From Schistocephalus solidus (taxonomy: Eukaryota; Platyhelminthes; Cestoda; Diphyllobothriidea; Diphyllobothriidae): 64,000 bases of DNA. Below the pieces are notes generated by a model. That model was given only the letters and a program-made list of their open reading frames with translations, did no database searches and was not told the DNA's origin. Shown here in pieces: positions 44,626-55,857 of the stretch. The position numbers and the translations under genes are program-made. The DNA lies in the NCBI GenBank assembly GCA_017591395.1, contig WEDG01002567.1, positions 1 to 64,000 on the forward strand. The letters run 5' to 3'. The first letter of the stretch is position 1; every line of letters begins with the position of its first letter.

Positions 44626-45049
44626 CTTTATCATTCTTAAAAATTGTACTAGAATTTAATGGGGGTCATTTTTGAACTGTTTACTTTGTAGGGGGTCTAC
44701 CAAAGGAGAAAGGGGTTCCGTTGTGCGGTTGAAAAATGACATACGATTTTTTTGTATTAGGGTTCACTTAACCCACTATTGTCTGCTGTATACTGACACG
44801 CTCTATTTTATGCTCTTCATATCGATGACTCGATTCAGCGGACACTGAAAATTATTTCAGTAATTATCCAGACAGAAGCAATTGTTTGAGCATAATTACC
44901 AACATTTTTAGGGTATATATCCTCAATTAGCTTGCAGAGATTAATCGTTCATAAATTAATTTTCTGATCAAGATCACACAATAACCAATCTCATATTAGC
45001 AAACACAATATAATGACTGGCTGGTAACATTGGAATTTCTTGCAGTTGA

Positions 45050-46370
45050 ACGGTTTATGCCTGTAAAGCTGCCGCAACCTGTTATTTTTAAAGGTTGCCC
45101 TATGACTGAATGTTCCTCCATCAAGGATCAATAAATTCGATCTTTCGCCTCATGTCCATAGGACTGCTGCCTAAAGCTGCTCAGATTTGCGACATAATTT
45201 CTTATAATTTCTACCTTTTTGAAATTAAATTAAGACTTAATCGTATATTTTTACTTCCCATTCTCCATTTTTGCTGTCCTTTCTTCGGTTTAATGAACAA
45301 ATCTAGCTGTTCAAAAATTGAAAATATCCAAAGGCATTTCACAAAAAACTCCTGTATCCAAATCTTTCAAATACTTCCTCCTTAACCAGATGCCAGCTGA
45401 TGAAGCTAAAATTTCTTTGGGTCAGGAGACTGGAAGCAGGCTTTTGTCTCCTTTTTCGTCTAAATAATAACTGAAATCTCCCCAAGCTTTCTGTCATTAT
45501 CCCCGTTAGTCTTCCTTATAACCTTATAAATTTTGCACTTATTATACCTCCCCTGTATCCTCCACGTGTGAACGCTCTCTATTCTTTGCTTCTAGTTATA
45601 TCTTCCTTTTGAAAAACTTGCCAATGGAAATTAGGTCTTTAACTAGTCTATCTGCATTCAAGCCAAGACTACACATTTATCTTAACACTGATTCTTTTAC
45701 CCTTTTATTTTCCTCATCTTTTCAGAGCAGCTTTCTCTATGACTCGAAGAAAGGACAATCTGGTTTTTTAATTGGCCCTCTTGAAACTATTTTTTCTCTA
45801 CATCGAGTCCCCCATGAACCATGATGTCACCTTATATCACCAGTCATTCAAAAGATAAAGTCATTCAGACGTTCACATCCAGACCTACACCGTTTAAAAT
45901 GCTGCCGTTTCGTTGGATATTTACCATCATCAGAATTCTAGTCTGAATCCAAAGATGCTGAGACCACAAGTTCACTGACGCCTTTTAACCAGATTTTGTT
46001 TCATTTGCCATAGGGATCAAGAATGTATCATATCGACGTTTCATTATCTCATTCTGAAATGCTACTGCAGTATCACCCTACTCTACCACCTTACCTTATT
46101 TTCGTAAGCTGTTTTTCTCATACCCTCTATTCGAAAATGGAGGCCTTTTGAACTCTGCCTCCATTTTCAAGGTAGGAGTTTTTTTTCACTGCGTATTTTC
46201 TTGTTCACTAGTAATTTCAAAACATCGCTAGCTGTTGACCTAGGAGGAGAAGTTCTGCCTACATTATTAAATATTTATAAATTTTATCTGCGCACATTGT
46301 CATAATTTTATTGTATGTTATTTATGTTTTTAAACAGTGCCTTGCCGGCACTAACCAAATATAAATTACA
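45050..46370 (+). mobile_element. Family C LINE, plus strand, 5'-truncated
   Basis: ORF2 C-terminus: TECSSI, FDLSPHVHRTA-like, YNFYLFEIKLRLNRIFLLPI, LHFCCPFFGLMNKSSCSKIE (45200-45330), MKNLPMEIRSLTSLSAFKPR (45609). The 3' UTR has a degenerate ENE-like fold (46105-46192; the 5' arm of the inner stem is altered to CTCATACCCT) and the hairpin GTGCC-TTGCC-GGCAC at 46337-46351. Ends at AACCAAATATAAATTACAAA. Not coding-competent. Confidence 0.8.
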
Positions 46371-46739
46371 AATAACCCGCTTCTAACTTTTTTTAGAGAT
46401 TAGTTCAACTAAGCCTAACTAATCGCCGAACCACACACCAGAACGATACGCTTGGAGGCACTTGCATCTGATTGGATGTAATGGACAATTGAATAGTCCG
46501 TGATCGTCTCTACCCCGTTCGAATTAGCACTCAAAACCCACAAGTGACAGAGTATTTTTGACTCAAAAATTCTTCACATGAAACATTAATTTTAATACTG
46601 ATAAGTTAGCTTTTTTCATATTTTGCTATTACTGTGCCTTTTATAACATTTTTTTACTTAAAATCAAATCCTTGTTTTGCACACTGTTAACGAAGCCTTA
46701 TACCAAATCGAAGGTAGTGGCAGCAGGAAGAAGGAGTTT
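46371..46739. other. Intervening sequence, nothing recognised
   Basis: AT-rich. One AGGAGTTTTTTTAG run at 46731-46745 resembles the ENE 3' arm, but no pairing partner is visible nearby. Confidence 0.35.
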
Positions 46740-47520
46740 TTTTAGTTTTTTTATGTGTTCTGAGGCGATTGACGGCGCCCAAGAGGAGATATATCAATAA
46801 AAATATTATACTTATGCCCATTGAAATTTAGGAGCAAGTTGTCGGACCATGTTTGCAGTCTGCGCAAATTATTTTGCAGAGCATTCTGATCACTCGGGTC
46901 TTTAATGAATTGCCAAAGCTTAACGTCATCAACAAACATGACCTTACCACAGTTCAGTTCCTGAGGACTGTCATTTATATTAAAGAGGAACAGTAAGGGA
47001 CCAAGAAAAGAGCCTTGAGGAATGTCACTTACCACGCTCACCCAGTTCGATTTATCCTCTCCAATATAGACGCGTTGTTTTCGACAAATCAGAAAGGACG
47101 TAATTCAGTTCAAAAGCTTCCTCTAATGCCAAGGATGCTCAGTTAATGTAAAAGGCGTTGATGGGGTACGTTGTCAAAGGCTTTGCGGAAATCGATGTAC
47201 GCTACAGTTACTTCGAAGCCCCATTCTAAAGCACTGGTCCAGACCTCGAGAAAAGTTAGAAGGTATGAAAAGCAGAAGCGCATTCGCCAAAAACCATGCT
47301 GAAAATTCTGTAAGACACCATTTTCATCACAAAAAATTAGCGAAGGACGCTTTACAAGGACTTCCGCAGTTTTGCAGGAAAAGGAAGTCAAGCTTATTGG
47401 CCTAAAGCTGTTTGTTGCCATCTTGCTACCTACCTTATATGAAAGAACATTTTATAAATATCAACCGGAGCACTTCCGACCTTCATACTATGGACAAATG
47501 GAGTAGCTACTTTGGTGAGA
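46740..47520 (-). pseudogene. Reverse transcriptase fragment, family G LINE
   Basis: Minus strand: SFRPISLTSFSCKTAEVLVK, FQHGFWRMRFCFSYLL, VAYIDFRKAFDNVPHQRLLH (47190-47146), DIPQGSFLGPLLFLFNINDS (47026-46970), VMFVDDVKLWQFI (FVDD in the ADD position), RRLQTWSDNLLLNFNGHKYN. Both ends of the RT are missing, including the 3' UTR, so this is an internal fragment. Closest to families A and F. Confidence 0.75.
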
Positions 47521-48289
47521 TAGAGAAAGGTTAGTAAACTAAAAATGGGCGCAAGAGAAGAAGAAGACTTAGAATCTTAATTTAAGGCAGACGGGCAGAA
47601 ATTAGCGTAAATATAAGATATGCAGCTAGTGTGGACCATTTTAATGTCAATATCTAATTACTTCAGCTATATTTTCTTCCGTATGCCTTATCTGGTGTAT
47701 GTTTTCAGCTCTAGCGGACGTTATCCATTATGCGTTACGTAGATTTTGTTAGCACCACATTCGCAGATTACCTTCATTATGACATTTTGCTGTAACAAGT
47801 TACTTTGGTTCATGTCACTACGCACCCTACAGTGCGCACTATAACGTTTACAGGCGTTGATTGGCGCAACTTTTGTTTAATGTCATGTCAGTACTTACTA
47901 TAATACGACCGACGCAAGGCTTGGAGGCCATGTTTAGTGTACCTTTAATTGTCATGTCTTCCTTGCATCTTGATCTTACTGCATTTATGTTCTTAGTACA
48001 GTTTGCTCATTTTCATTACAAGTTGGCTTGCAATGCGGTTGGATACATAACTTAGGCCCCTTTATCTTTAACCTGCTTTTATTTTTCAAATTGCATGCCT
48101 GGTCATACTTCTTTTTGACAGACTACCATGGCTTCCTTGGGTCATATTGGTTTGATTGAATTTCATTTGTCTTGATAGCTGTATCATATGTGTTATTATA
48201 CTTTATTAATAGTTCCTTGGCTTTGCACTTTCATTAAGCACTGTGAGACTTTACCTTTCCTATTCCTCATACCACTCTTGGATTCCTTG
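47521..48289. other. Intervening sequence, nothing recognised
   Basis: AT-rich sequence with short non-homologous open stretches. It could hold the 5' end of the following D element or old decayed repeats. Nothing supported. Confidence 0.35.
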
Positions 48290-49890
48290 TCATGGCGCGT
48301 CGTTGGAAATTGGTTTCGAATTTCAAGTCCTTCAAGCCTAAGAGTCTTTAGTCTCCACCTCAGTGTAGAAGACACGCTGCTATGAAATTATTATAGAACC
48401 TGTCTATATATTCCCAAGAGTTCGTAAATTGCGACTGAATGCTTCGATCCTTGCTTATTTCTGAAAGTCACGCCGGCTTCCTGCAATTTATCTTTGCAAT
48501 TGCTTTCAATCGTGGAAGGGGATCAAACTAAAGGCTGAATCCTTACATTTTAATATTATTATTGTCTGTATATCCATACCGACTGTTTGTTAAATTTGTG
48601 GCGATTCTAACACCAATTTCCTTTGCTCTGTACCCTCCATAAATATGCAAAATTCAAGTTCCTTAAATTTATTGTCACAAAAAATTGGTCCACGACCTGG
48701 TTTTGAATATGCACCACAAAACTGCTTAGGACCGGCTATCGGCGCCTCTAACCTCTCGGCCATATTAGCAGGGAATCTTGTTAAGCAAGTGAATGGACAA
48801 GCAGAAAATGATTTTAACCATCGTTATTCGGCTATTTGTACACCTCCCGTAAAACGGGCTTAAAGTCTAGGTAGCTTAACTAATGTAGCTTACGAAGACA
48901 AAAATTGTATGGGGTGTTTCAGCCTCCAGCAGAAATTCTCAGGGATGGAGCAGGAAATAAGTAATCTAAGACAAGAACTAGATAACTTAAAAAAATCTAT
49001 ATCTTGCCACCTGTTAAAAAAGCTCCTGTCCGTAAAATACTACCACAAATCAAAATTCGTATGCATATATAACCTCTTCAAGCTTACGTTCTTCTCAAAT
49101 TAAGCATATCGTGATTCCCGAACCCGGTAAACCAGAGGAATTTTCGTTACTTCCGAAGGAAGCCTCATCTAGATTTTGCTCTATTCCACCAGTGCTTAGT
49201 TTTGGTAGCATCAGCATTAATCTGGCTTTACCGCCCATCGCTACATCGCTGGTAGACGTTGCACCAACATGCGATGTTGAAGAGGTTGGCGAGTTTGTAA
49301 AGATAAAGAGGAAAAGGTCTAAGAATAACAATTAATGCAGGGATTTGGCTCCAGCCTGCCTAACACCCGGCTCATCTGACCTATCGGGCCAAGTGAACTG
49401 GTAACCAGTACCCACTCAGCTGAAAGATCTGAGTTACAAACGGGCCCTCGATTGAGTCGAAAATATAATGTAGTCATTTAAGGGGTTCCGGAGTCAGCTT
49501 CAACTATTCCAAAGGAGCAAGTTAAACATGACTTGGATCTCTTTCAATGGTATGCAAAAATGATGCTAACGGACGGCGAGTCCAACTACATTTTCAAGGC
49601 ATGTGGGATAGGGAAGGCTCTGTCAGCACCCGAATCAAATCCTTTACCAAGACCTATTAAAATCATTTTGGAAAACGGAGCACAGGTACAGCTCCTGATA
49701 CAGAGAAAAGCAACCCTACGGGGCCTGCATTCTGCATTTTTTTTCAACTGGAATTCGGGCAGAAAGAGCGAACGAAAATAAGAAAGTTAATAATAGAACT
49801 GGAAACACGAAGGACCAATGGTGAGGCAAATCTCCAAATATGAAATGGACAAATAGTTCAAGTGAAAAGAGCATTTCTTTGGCCGAAGAC
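48290..49890 (+). mobile_element. Family D LINE, 5' part (5' UTR and ORF1)
   Basis: The 5' UTR shares CTCAGTGTAGAAGACACG (48358) and TTGGTTTCGAATTTC with the other D copy (21905-21995). ORF1 follows. The copy stops near 49890, just after LQI, NGQIVQVKRAFLW, where a family E element begins. The missing ORF2 was not found to the right of the E element. Confidence 0.75.
48645..49890 (+). pseudogene. LINE ORF1 pseudogene (D, second copy)
   Basis: The ATG at 48645 opens MQNSSSLNLLSQKIGPRPGF, GASNLSAILAGNLVKQVNGQ and HRYSAICTPPVKRA. A TAA at about 48861 stands where the first D copy has Lys. It continues SLGSLTNVAYEDKNCMGC (Cys motif shared with families A and D) and FSGMEQEISNLRQELDNLKK (coiled coil). 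After breaks, the basic segment EFVKIKRKRSKNNN ends at 49335. 49533-49781 gives DLFQWYAKMMLTDGESNYIF and RPIKIILENGAQVQLLIQRK, the RNA-binding-like core, then FFQLEFGQKERTKIRKLIIE. Presumed RNA chaperone. Better preserved than the first D copy. Confidence 0.7.
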
Positions 49891-49919
49891 AGTCACTCTG
49901 ACAGCCCAACTGTCCCTTT

Positions 49920-52047
49920 TCAGAAACCGAAAGCGTACCCGCGTCAATTACTCGTCTTAAATGCCAGATCTCTGCTTAATAATATTCCTTTGTTCCAGAC
50001 TCTGGTTTTCATCAACTGCCCTGACGTTTTAATAGTTACAGAGACATGGGCAACACCCTGTGTATCTGACTCTTCACTCAATATTCTAGGGTTCGATTAT
50101 ATTCGTAACGATCGACATGAGGGTCGTGGCGGAGGAAGCTGCATCTATATTAAGCAGCCACTTACTTTTCTGCCGTTGGATTATCGACAATTTACCGCAG
50201 TAGAAGAAAGCTGTTGGCTCCATGTAGTTCTTAAAGATAACTTCTCTTTACTCGTTGGTTGTGTCCATCACCCCCTAACGCAAGCGAGGATTACGATCTT
50301 TGTCTCTCACAGGCATTTCATGCCGCAGTTGATCTAAACCTGAAGTACGGGTTGATTGCAGGTGACTTCAATCTTCCTGAAGCTCATTGGTTTCCAACTT
50401 CCGGTCCTGCAAAGTTTGAAAACTCGCTTGAGGCCATAGATACTGGCATGTGGGAACAGGTAGTTGATTTTCCCACCCGAGGATCCAACATACTTGATCT
50501 CATTTTCTGCAGAGGTTGTCAGTCACTTTCATTTTCACCTAAAGACCCACTTGGGAGTTCAGACCATGCTATAGTTCTTTCTTCACTAGAAATCGAGGCT
50601 GATGAAACATTTTCTGAAAATATAGTTTTTTCCATGATTTCTGATCAGCAAATATGGGGAATTACTAACACATTTAATTCCCACGATTGGACTAACTTCT
50701 TTCTATGTTTGGATGTGAATATTTGTACTGATACATTCTACCAAGTTCTAGGTCCCCTCATTTATCGTTTTGTTCCCCGTTGGAAAATAATTAATGTCAA
50801 GGATGTAGTCTACCTCCCTTTATCTTTTCGCCATAGACAGCGTAGACTCTCGCGTCGTTTTCATCTTCTAAATGACACTTCCGTCCTGCCCTTGATCCAA
50901 CAAATCTTTGAACAGGCTAAGAGCCTCTCTGACGAAAAACGACTAGCTGAAGAGGGTAACTTTGCCGCAAACCCTTCGTTATATGTGGCAAAACTCTTTT
51001 CGCTCGCAATAAAAGCGCAGAGAAAAACGCAGTACCCTGTACTTCAAGACGCTTTTGGAAACCCTATAGCTGACGCTAAGTTGACGGCTGATAGCTTCAA
51101 TGCGTTCTTGTCTATAACTTCTAGTGAACGTACGGTCGCCCGCTCTCCAAACATCCGGGTTTGGACTGGTAACGTCCTCAAAAACATAGTTGTTACCCTC
51201 TGAGACATGACCGTAGCTATTTGGCATTCTCGTCAACCTTACAGTCCTGGATCTTAAAAAAAGGATCTTCAAGCCTTCGCTCAGTGGTGTCGCACATGGT
51301 GCCTTTCGCTATCTTGGCACAAGTGATCCGTTATGGTTAGTGGTGGCAACAATCAGCCTCATCTCAACATTGACGGCCATGACCTAAATTTTCCCGGCAT
51401 TATAAAGGATCTGGGCATATCATATTCTAGTAGTCTTAATCTGTCAGAGCACTGCGCCTTGATTGTCTCGAAAAGACGCCAAACCACTGGGTTTATTCTC
51501 AGAAATTTTAAAGCCGTCAATATAAGGACCAGCCTTTATTAAAACGTATGTCAGACCTAGTCTGGAATACTGCTCGTTTCTATGTAGCCTTCTGCACGCG
51601 AGTGAATGGAGGAAGACAGAATCAGTCCTGCACTTCTTAACTAAAAGGGTTTTTACTTCAGAACACAGAAACCTGTCCTACCAACGAAGCTGTGAGCTTA
51701 CAAGCCTCGACCCGTTGTGGCTTCGTAGATTACAGAAGGGACTATTTCTACTGTTTAAACTTTTAATCAGTTTTACTTTTAACCCCCTCGACCACTCTCG
51801 GCGCACAAATCATTGGGATGTATTCTTATTTCTTCTTTTGGCACGCACCGTTAGATACCGTCAGTTCTTTTCGGTAAACGCTTTATCCATCTGGAATAAA
51901 CTACCAGGATGTATTAAAATTCAGCAAATTTATCCTTTGTTTACGAGAGCTGTCACTAGTTTTCTACATTCAGGACATCTTCCACGAATTTTGGGTGCTG
52001 ATTTTCTGGAAGCTCTCTTCCGTTCTGATGGCATCCATGGACTCTGA
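49920..52047 (+). pseudogene. LINE ORF2 pseudogene: endonuclease and C-terminus, no RT core (E)
   Basis: Endonuclease: QLLVLNARSLLNNIPLFQTL, PDVLIVTETWA, GRGGGSCIYIKQPLTFLPLD (49950-50190). After a frameshift at about 50335: LIAGDFNLPEAHWFPTSG (50352), RGSNILDLIFC, GSSDHAIVLSSLEIEADE (50556; SDH intact). Linker to 51200 (LFSLAIKAQRKTQYPVLQDA, LTADSFNAFLS), a stop, then the deletion. C-terminus: DLGISYSSSLNLSEHCALIV (51408), LRRLQKGLFLLFKLL (51720), FFSVNALSIWNKLPGCIKIQ. The best endonuclease of family E in the window. Confidence 0.8.
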
Positions 52048-52250
52048 ATCCTGTGCTGGACTTCATGCTAAAGGCAATATTGCTAGCTCTGCAGTCCGTA
52101 GTCGGGTTATTCCTCAGTCGACAGCGAGCAGCCGTTCGCCGGCATACCTGCTGCTTGTACAGAATACCAGATCCGCAACACTGAGACAAGAAGTACTACA
52201 CCATGCACCTGTGTCAGTACTTCCCTGTCCTGAACTTTACTCTGATCGAT

Positions 52251-52315
52251 AAGCTGCAGTTTTTTCTCCTGAAAATACTTTTAAGAACGATCAGGAGTTT
52301 TTTTACTATCAGCTT
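52251..52315 (+). other. ENE-like fold, family E (second copy)
   Basis: AAGCTG (52251-52256) pairs with CAGCTT (52310-52315), with CAGT opposite ACTAT. TTTTTT faces TTTTTTT. CTCCTGA pairs perfectly with TCAGGAG. The loop is only about 18 nt. The inner stem is stronger than in the first E copy. Confidence 0.6.
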
Positions 52316-52372
52316 GACCCCCTACTGTATATCCCTTTTGACCTTGCCTGTAAACTGGCAATAAATAAATAA

Positions 52373-53289
52373 GTAAGTATAGCGGTCTTGGATTTTTACT
52401 ACCCATACGACACCTTGGATATTGACCAGACAAACTTTCATTTATCTATACTGTTAAAACAGCCTGGTTATTTAGGAAATAGGGTGTGGTCTGCTCGGTT
52501 GAAAAGTGAGATTATAATTGTTCGGCAACGACTCTATGTCGATCCCCGGCACTGATACTTTTCAGATAATTCATAAGCACAGAGTCAGCATAGAATATTC
52601 TAGAACTCTTATTATAATCGGCTTACATTCGGATCCAATTTCTTATTACATAATTAGACTTGATGACATCATTTTGGCTGACGCTGCCTTTATCTCACTA
52701 AAAATATACAGCTACGATCGTTGGTGGGTTTTTTGCCCCTAAATATGTGAGTCTTTACAGTCTGGAGCAGTCCTCTGCCAATATTATATAATCCAGCAGT
52801 TGTTTGATTTAAAATTTGGTTATCTTCCAGTGTTTTAATAGTTCCGTCATTTTTATGTGCCTCACGTATTGTCAAATATTGTCATCGATTCACAAAGATC
52901 AACCTAGATCAATCGGTGCCTAATGGTAAGAATCGACAAACTAAGCCACAATCAGATCCCATATTGTCATTGGTTCACAAGGATCAACCTAGAATTGCCG
53001 ACAGACAGTCATCCGCCAGCAAAGTTATCGATCATCAACAAGGAACAGAGGAATAGTGGCGTACGCCCTTCGAAGGTTAAGTCAATCTGTGTTTTAGATT
53101 GCCACTCTAACACTGAACTGCTTAAATTGGCAAATCTAAGATAAATTGGTTTTTATTCGAAGAGCTTGACAAATTTACCATCAATGAGCATCTTAATTTA
53201 AAAGTGGTGCACGTTTGAACCTGAGATCCTAAGTCGTAAGAACAAACCGGCTTAATCTTTATTTATTCATATTCCATAAATATTACGGA
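52373..53289. other. Intervening sequence with a 33-bp direct repeat
   Basis: 52876-52908 and 52961-52993 are a 33-bp direct repeat (3 mismatches) beginning ATATTGTCAT and containing GATCAACCTAGA, 52 bp apart. Otherwise no gene or element recognised. GGTCTGCTCGGTTGAAAAGT at 52489 faintly resembles the EnSpm 3' region (44710). Confidence 0.4.
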
Positions 53290-53294
53290 CTCTA

Positions 53295-53799
53295 AATTTA
53301 TCATCAATAAACTAGGTCTCTCGGCTAGCTTAAGTTTGCAGAACGTTAGCGAGAAATATGAACATGTAGTAACGATTCTTGACTCACAATAAGACACAAA
53401 CTATTTTACCAACAGCCTAACATGCCGACCACAAAAAGCCTACCAGAGGTTGCAGATAGAGTAAAACGCACGTTTAACGTCATCATCCGCAATATTCTCT
53501 ACATGGTAAACCCAAAACCATCAATCCAAAAACCTATATACTCGTGTGGCCTTAACGTTCACTTAGTTTTCACCAAAAGGTTTAACTCTAAAATCGAAAA
53601 CAAGCCACTGAAAGTGACCTTCTTTCAAAGATCGGAGCTGACCTTTATGCTACAAAACCCTGAAGGCAACAAAACTCCGTGCAACGTAAAATCTTTCGTA
53701 GGTTCAGACCTCCAACCTATTCAAATTCGTAAACTTCTGACCAAAGGCACACAGCACAAAGAAGACATTCAACATACCACCCCTCAGTGGAACCTATAG
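53295..53799 (+). pseudogene. LINE ORF1 pseudogene (H)
   Basis: A short coiled coil (INKLGLSASLSLQNVSEKYE, 53306-53365, then HVVTILDSQ and a stop) and a 125-residue frame at 53422-53799: VADRVKRTFNVIIRNILYMV, KPLKVTFFQRSELTFMLQNP, VKSFVGSDLQPIQIRKLL. The last block resembles the D-L-T-P-x-Q-R signature near the end of LINE ORF1 RNA-binding domains. Assignment rests on order and position before an endonuclease. Confidence 0.5.
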
Positions 53800-54239
53800 C
53801 AAGAACTTCTAATTCGGACACCTATACTACGGAACGCATAATCCACTATCATCAAAATAATCAACAAACCACCCTCTTAGCCAAACCTCTGGCGAGTACT
53901 TGCAATCCTTATTATAACACCCATTATAGAAAAACGAACAATTGCTAAAGCAGTTAGGAGAGTAGGTCAGAATAAACCAAAACGAGCATCACAAAACACC
54001 AACACTTCAGTAGAACAGATAGAAGACATAGATCCTGGACCAAGCCCCGTCACAATATTAGATAGTGATATAAATTTTACCACGACGCTCGAAAATGATC
54101 GAGAAGTAGCAGAAAATATCAGGCAAGTAGTACATCTGATATTTCGACCGTCGATTTTGCCGAGGTCCACCGTATGCTACACACCATGGTGGTGCAGCGA
54201 ATGTGACTTGTACGTGATTTAGTTTAAAGTGATAATGGA

Positions 54240-54540
54240 CTAGCGCTGCATCTAGCGCACTCTGTCCTTCTCCCCACCTGAACCCGGTATCATGACAGAG
54301 TCAAGAAGACCGGATAGGGGAGAGGGCGCAGGTGGCTAGTGCTGCCGGAGCCGCAACTGGGCTAACCACCACATCTGGCTCGGATCCCATGGAATGGGAG
54401 TGCCACAAAGGCCACACTAAGAAGGAGCCATTACAGCCTGACTCGCAGTCCACCAGTCAGCCAAAACACACATTAGGCTGACCACGTGATCAGAGTTATC
54501 CCGTCAGTTGGCAACCTTCCAAACCACGGCAAGTAGTTCA
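54240..54540. other. GC-rich segment between ORF1 and endonuclease of family H
   Basis: Clearly GC-richer than its surroundings, with small inverted repeats: GCGCT/AGCGC around 54244-54260 and TCTCCCC/GGGGAGA at about 54273 and 54318. No ORF. It may be a small foreign insert, or an inter-ORF structured region of the element. Confidence 0.4.
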
Positions 54541-54724
54541 TAAAAACTCTATCAAGTCTATGTCAATCCCTTCAAGTTCAAAAGGAAAACCCGTTAGAAT
54601 CCCACTTAGGTTCCCTGACCAAAAAGCTTTATTAAGCACGTATCGCTATACTTTCCAGCAGTTACACAATTTTATCCCTTTAACTCATTAAAAAAATCAA
54701 AATAACTTGAGAAATATTTTTTTC

Positions 54725-55857
54725 ACAACAGCTTGCCTCTACCATATCGGACATCCTCAGTATCGCCCTTATTAATGCGAGATGGATAGGAAATAAAATA
54801 CTCCAACTTAGGACGTTTGTCAAAATCTTTAATTCCGATACAGTTTGCATAATGGAAATAGGAGCAAATTAATTAGCATCGAATGCTTCAATGTATGTCC
54901 CAAGCTAAAATATCTATCAACAGGATCGCGTTAATTAATGCGGTGGAGTTTGTTTGATTTACATCAAAACTATACTTGAACGATGTGCTCTTGGTGTCCC
55001 AAATGAGTCTTTCATTGGAGTAGTTTATTTTGTCACAATACAATCTCAGGCCGAGAAAATTTATCAAGTGGATGTATTTACTCTCCACCAGGATGTAGAA
55101 ATTAGGATCCTGACCTTAACCTCTTAATGCACAATGCATCCTACATAAACTCTGAATATAGAATAATTACACGTGCTTCGAACCGTCTGGAAACTAACTG
55201 CCCGAACAAAACAGAATAAACTGCTATCCGTCATTTCAGTTCAAAACTGGACAGAAATTTTGAATAAACCCACCCAAAGAAAAATAATTCTCACCAATGA
55301 CTTCATGTACGCATTATCACAGCATTACTTTTGATAGTGATAACAAAACAATAATAATCATGCTCCCACTAAACACAAAATCAGCACATGATACTTACAT
55401 CAGTCATATTAATCCTTGAAAATTTGACAAGAATTGTATGAACAGCTATATCAGATCATTAGACTGGAACCCATACCTTGCAACAACAACCCCCACCGAA
55501 GCAATAAAACTGCTATACTCTGCCCTCATTACAATAAGTGATGCCATAATATAAGAAAAATGTACATGTAAAAAGCCAAAGATTCCAAATGTTCTCTCAA
55601 AGCGACTTAAAAAACCAAAAAATAAACAAACTAAATTCCCCCTGTTTTAGTTACTTATCCGAAAAACTAAGAGAAACACATGACATACCCTCAAAAACGG
55701 AAACAAAAAGATAACAGCTGCAGAACACCGTGCACTAGAATCCCCAGGAAAAATATCACAAAGTATTCAAAGGAAAATGAACAACCATCGAAAATCAGTG
55801 TCTCAAATTATGATCACGGACTCGGGAGAAATAATAACCAATGAAAACCCTTTTTTA
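54725..55857 (+). pseudogene. LINE ORF2 pseudogene: endonuclease and linker (H)
   Basis: Endonuclease start STISDILSIALINARWIGNK, LQLRTFVKIFNSDTVCIMEI (54732-54855). Frameshifts; GGVCLIYIKTILERCALGVP and NESFIGVVYF (about 54945-55035); a decayed RDFN-like segment; LLSVISVQNWTEILNKPTQR and KIILTNDF (55220-55300). Linker NFSLAL-type residues, then AAEHRALESPG at 55718. No RT remains. Heavily decayed. Confidence 0.55.

Larger units (their letters stand above)
33965..44770 (+). mobile_element. EnSpm/CACTA-like DNA transposon, copy 3, split by four insertions
   Basis: Segments 33965-35378, 36824-37267, 39395-40011, 42323-43587 and 44626-44770 are in the same order and orientation as one EnSpm element and total about 3.9 kb, similar to copy 2 plus its repeats. 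At each break the transposase or accessory sequence continues exactly across the insertion. Inserted: hAT, LINE E, LINE C, LINE A. The right end runs to GTATTAGGGT at 44755, matching copy 1 at 29680. About 280 bp of AT-rich sequence follows (44771-45049) with nothing recognised. Confidence 0.75.
49891..52372 (+). mobile_element. Family E LINE with internal deletion of the RT
   Basis: From the start of the endonuclease (about 49920) to an AAAT-repeat tail (52361-52375). About 720 bp between the equivalents of 37498 and 38206 in the first E copy are absent at 51253, so the RT is lost while the endonuclease, C-terminus and 3' UTR remain. The ENE-like fold is at 52251-52315, with a TTGCC-TGTAAACT-GGCAA hairpin at 52346-52363. 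Confidence 0.85.
53290..55857 (+). mobile_element. Family H LINE (ORF1, endonuclease, linker), decayed
   Basis: ORF1 (53290-53800), a GC-rich insert or inter-ORF segment (54240-54540), endonuclease (about 54725-55330) and linker (55330-55857). The linker is homologous to 391-1224. Cut on the right by the AAT-repeat tail of the minus-strand F element at 55858. Confidence 0.6.

Noticed and set aside
46731..46745. GGAGTTTTTTTAG as another ENE-like fold
   Set aside because: No complementary arm upstream and no LINE 3' UTR of families B, C or E at this place.
47861..48385. Short open frames that could be small host proteins
   Set aside because: Hydrophobic, AT-driven frames of about 65 codons, no motif and no repeated homologue; expected by chance.
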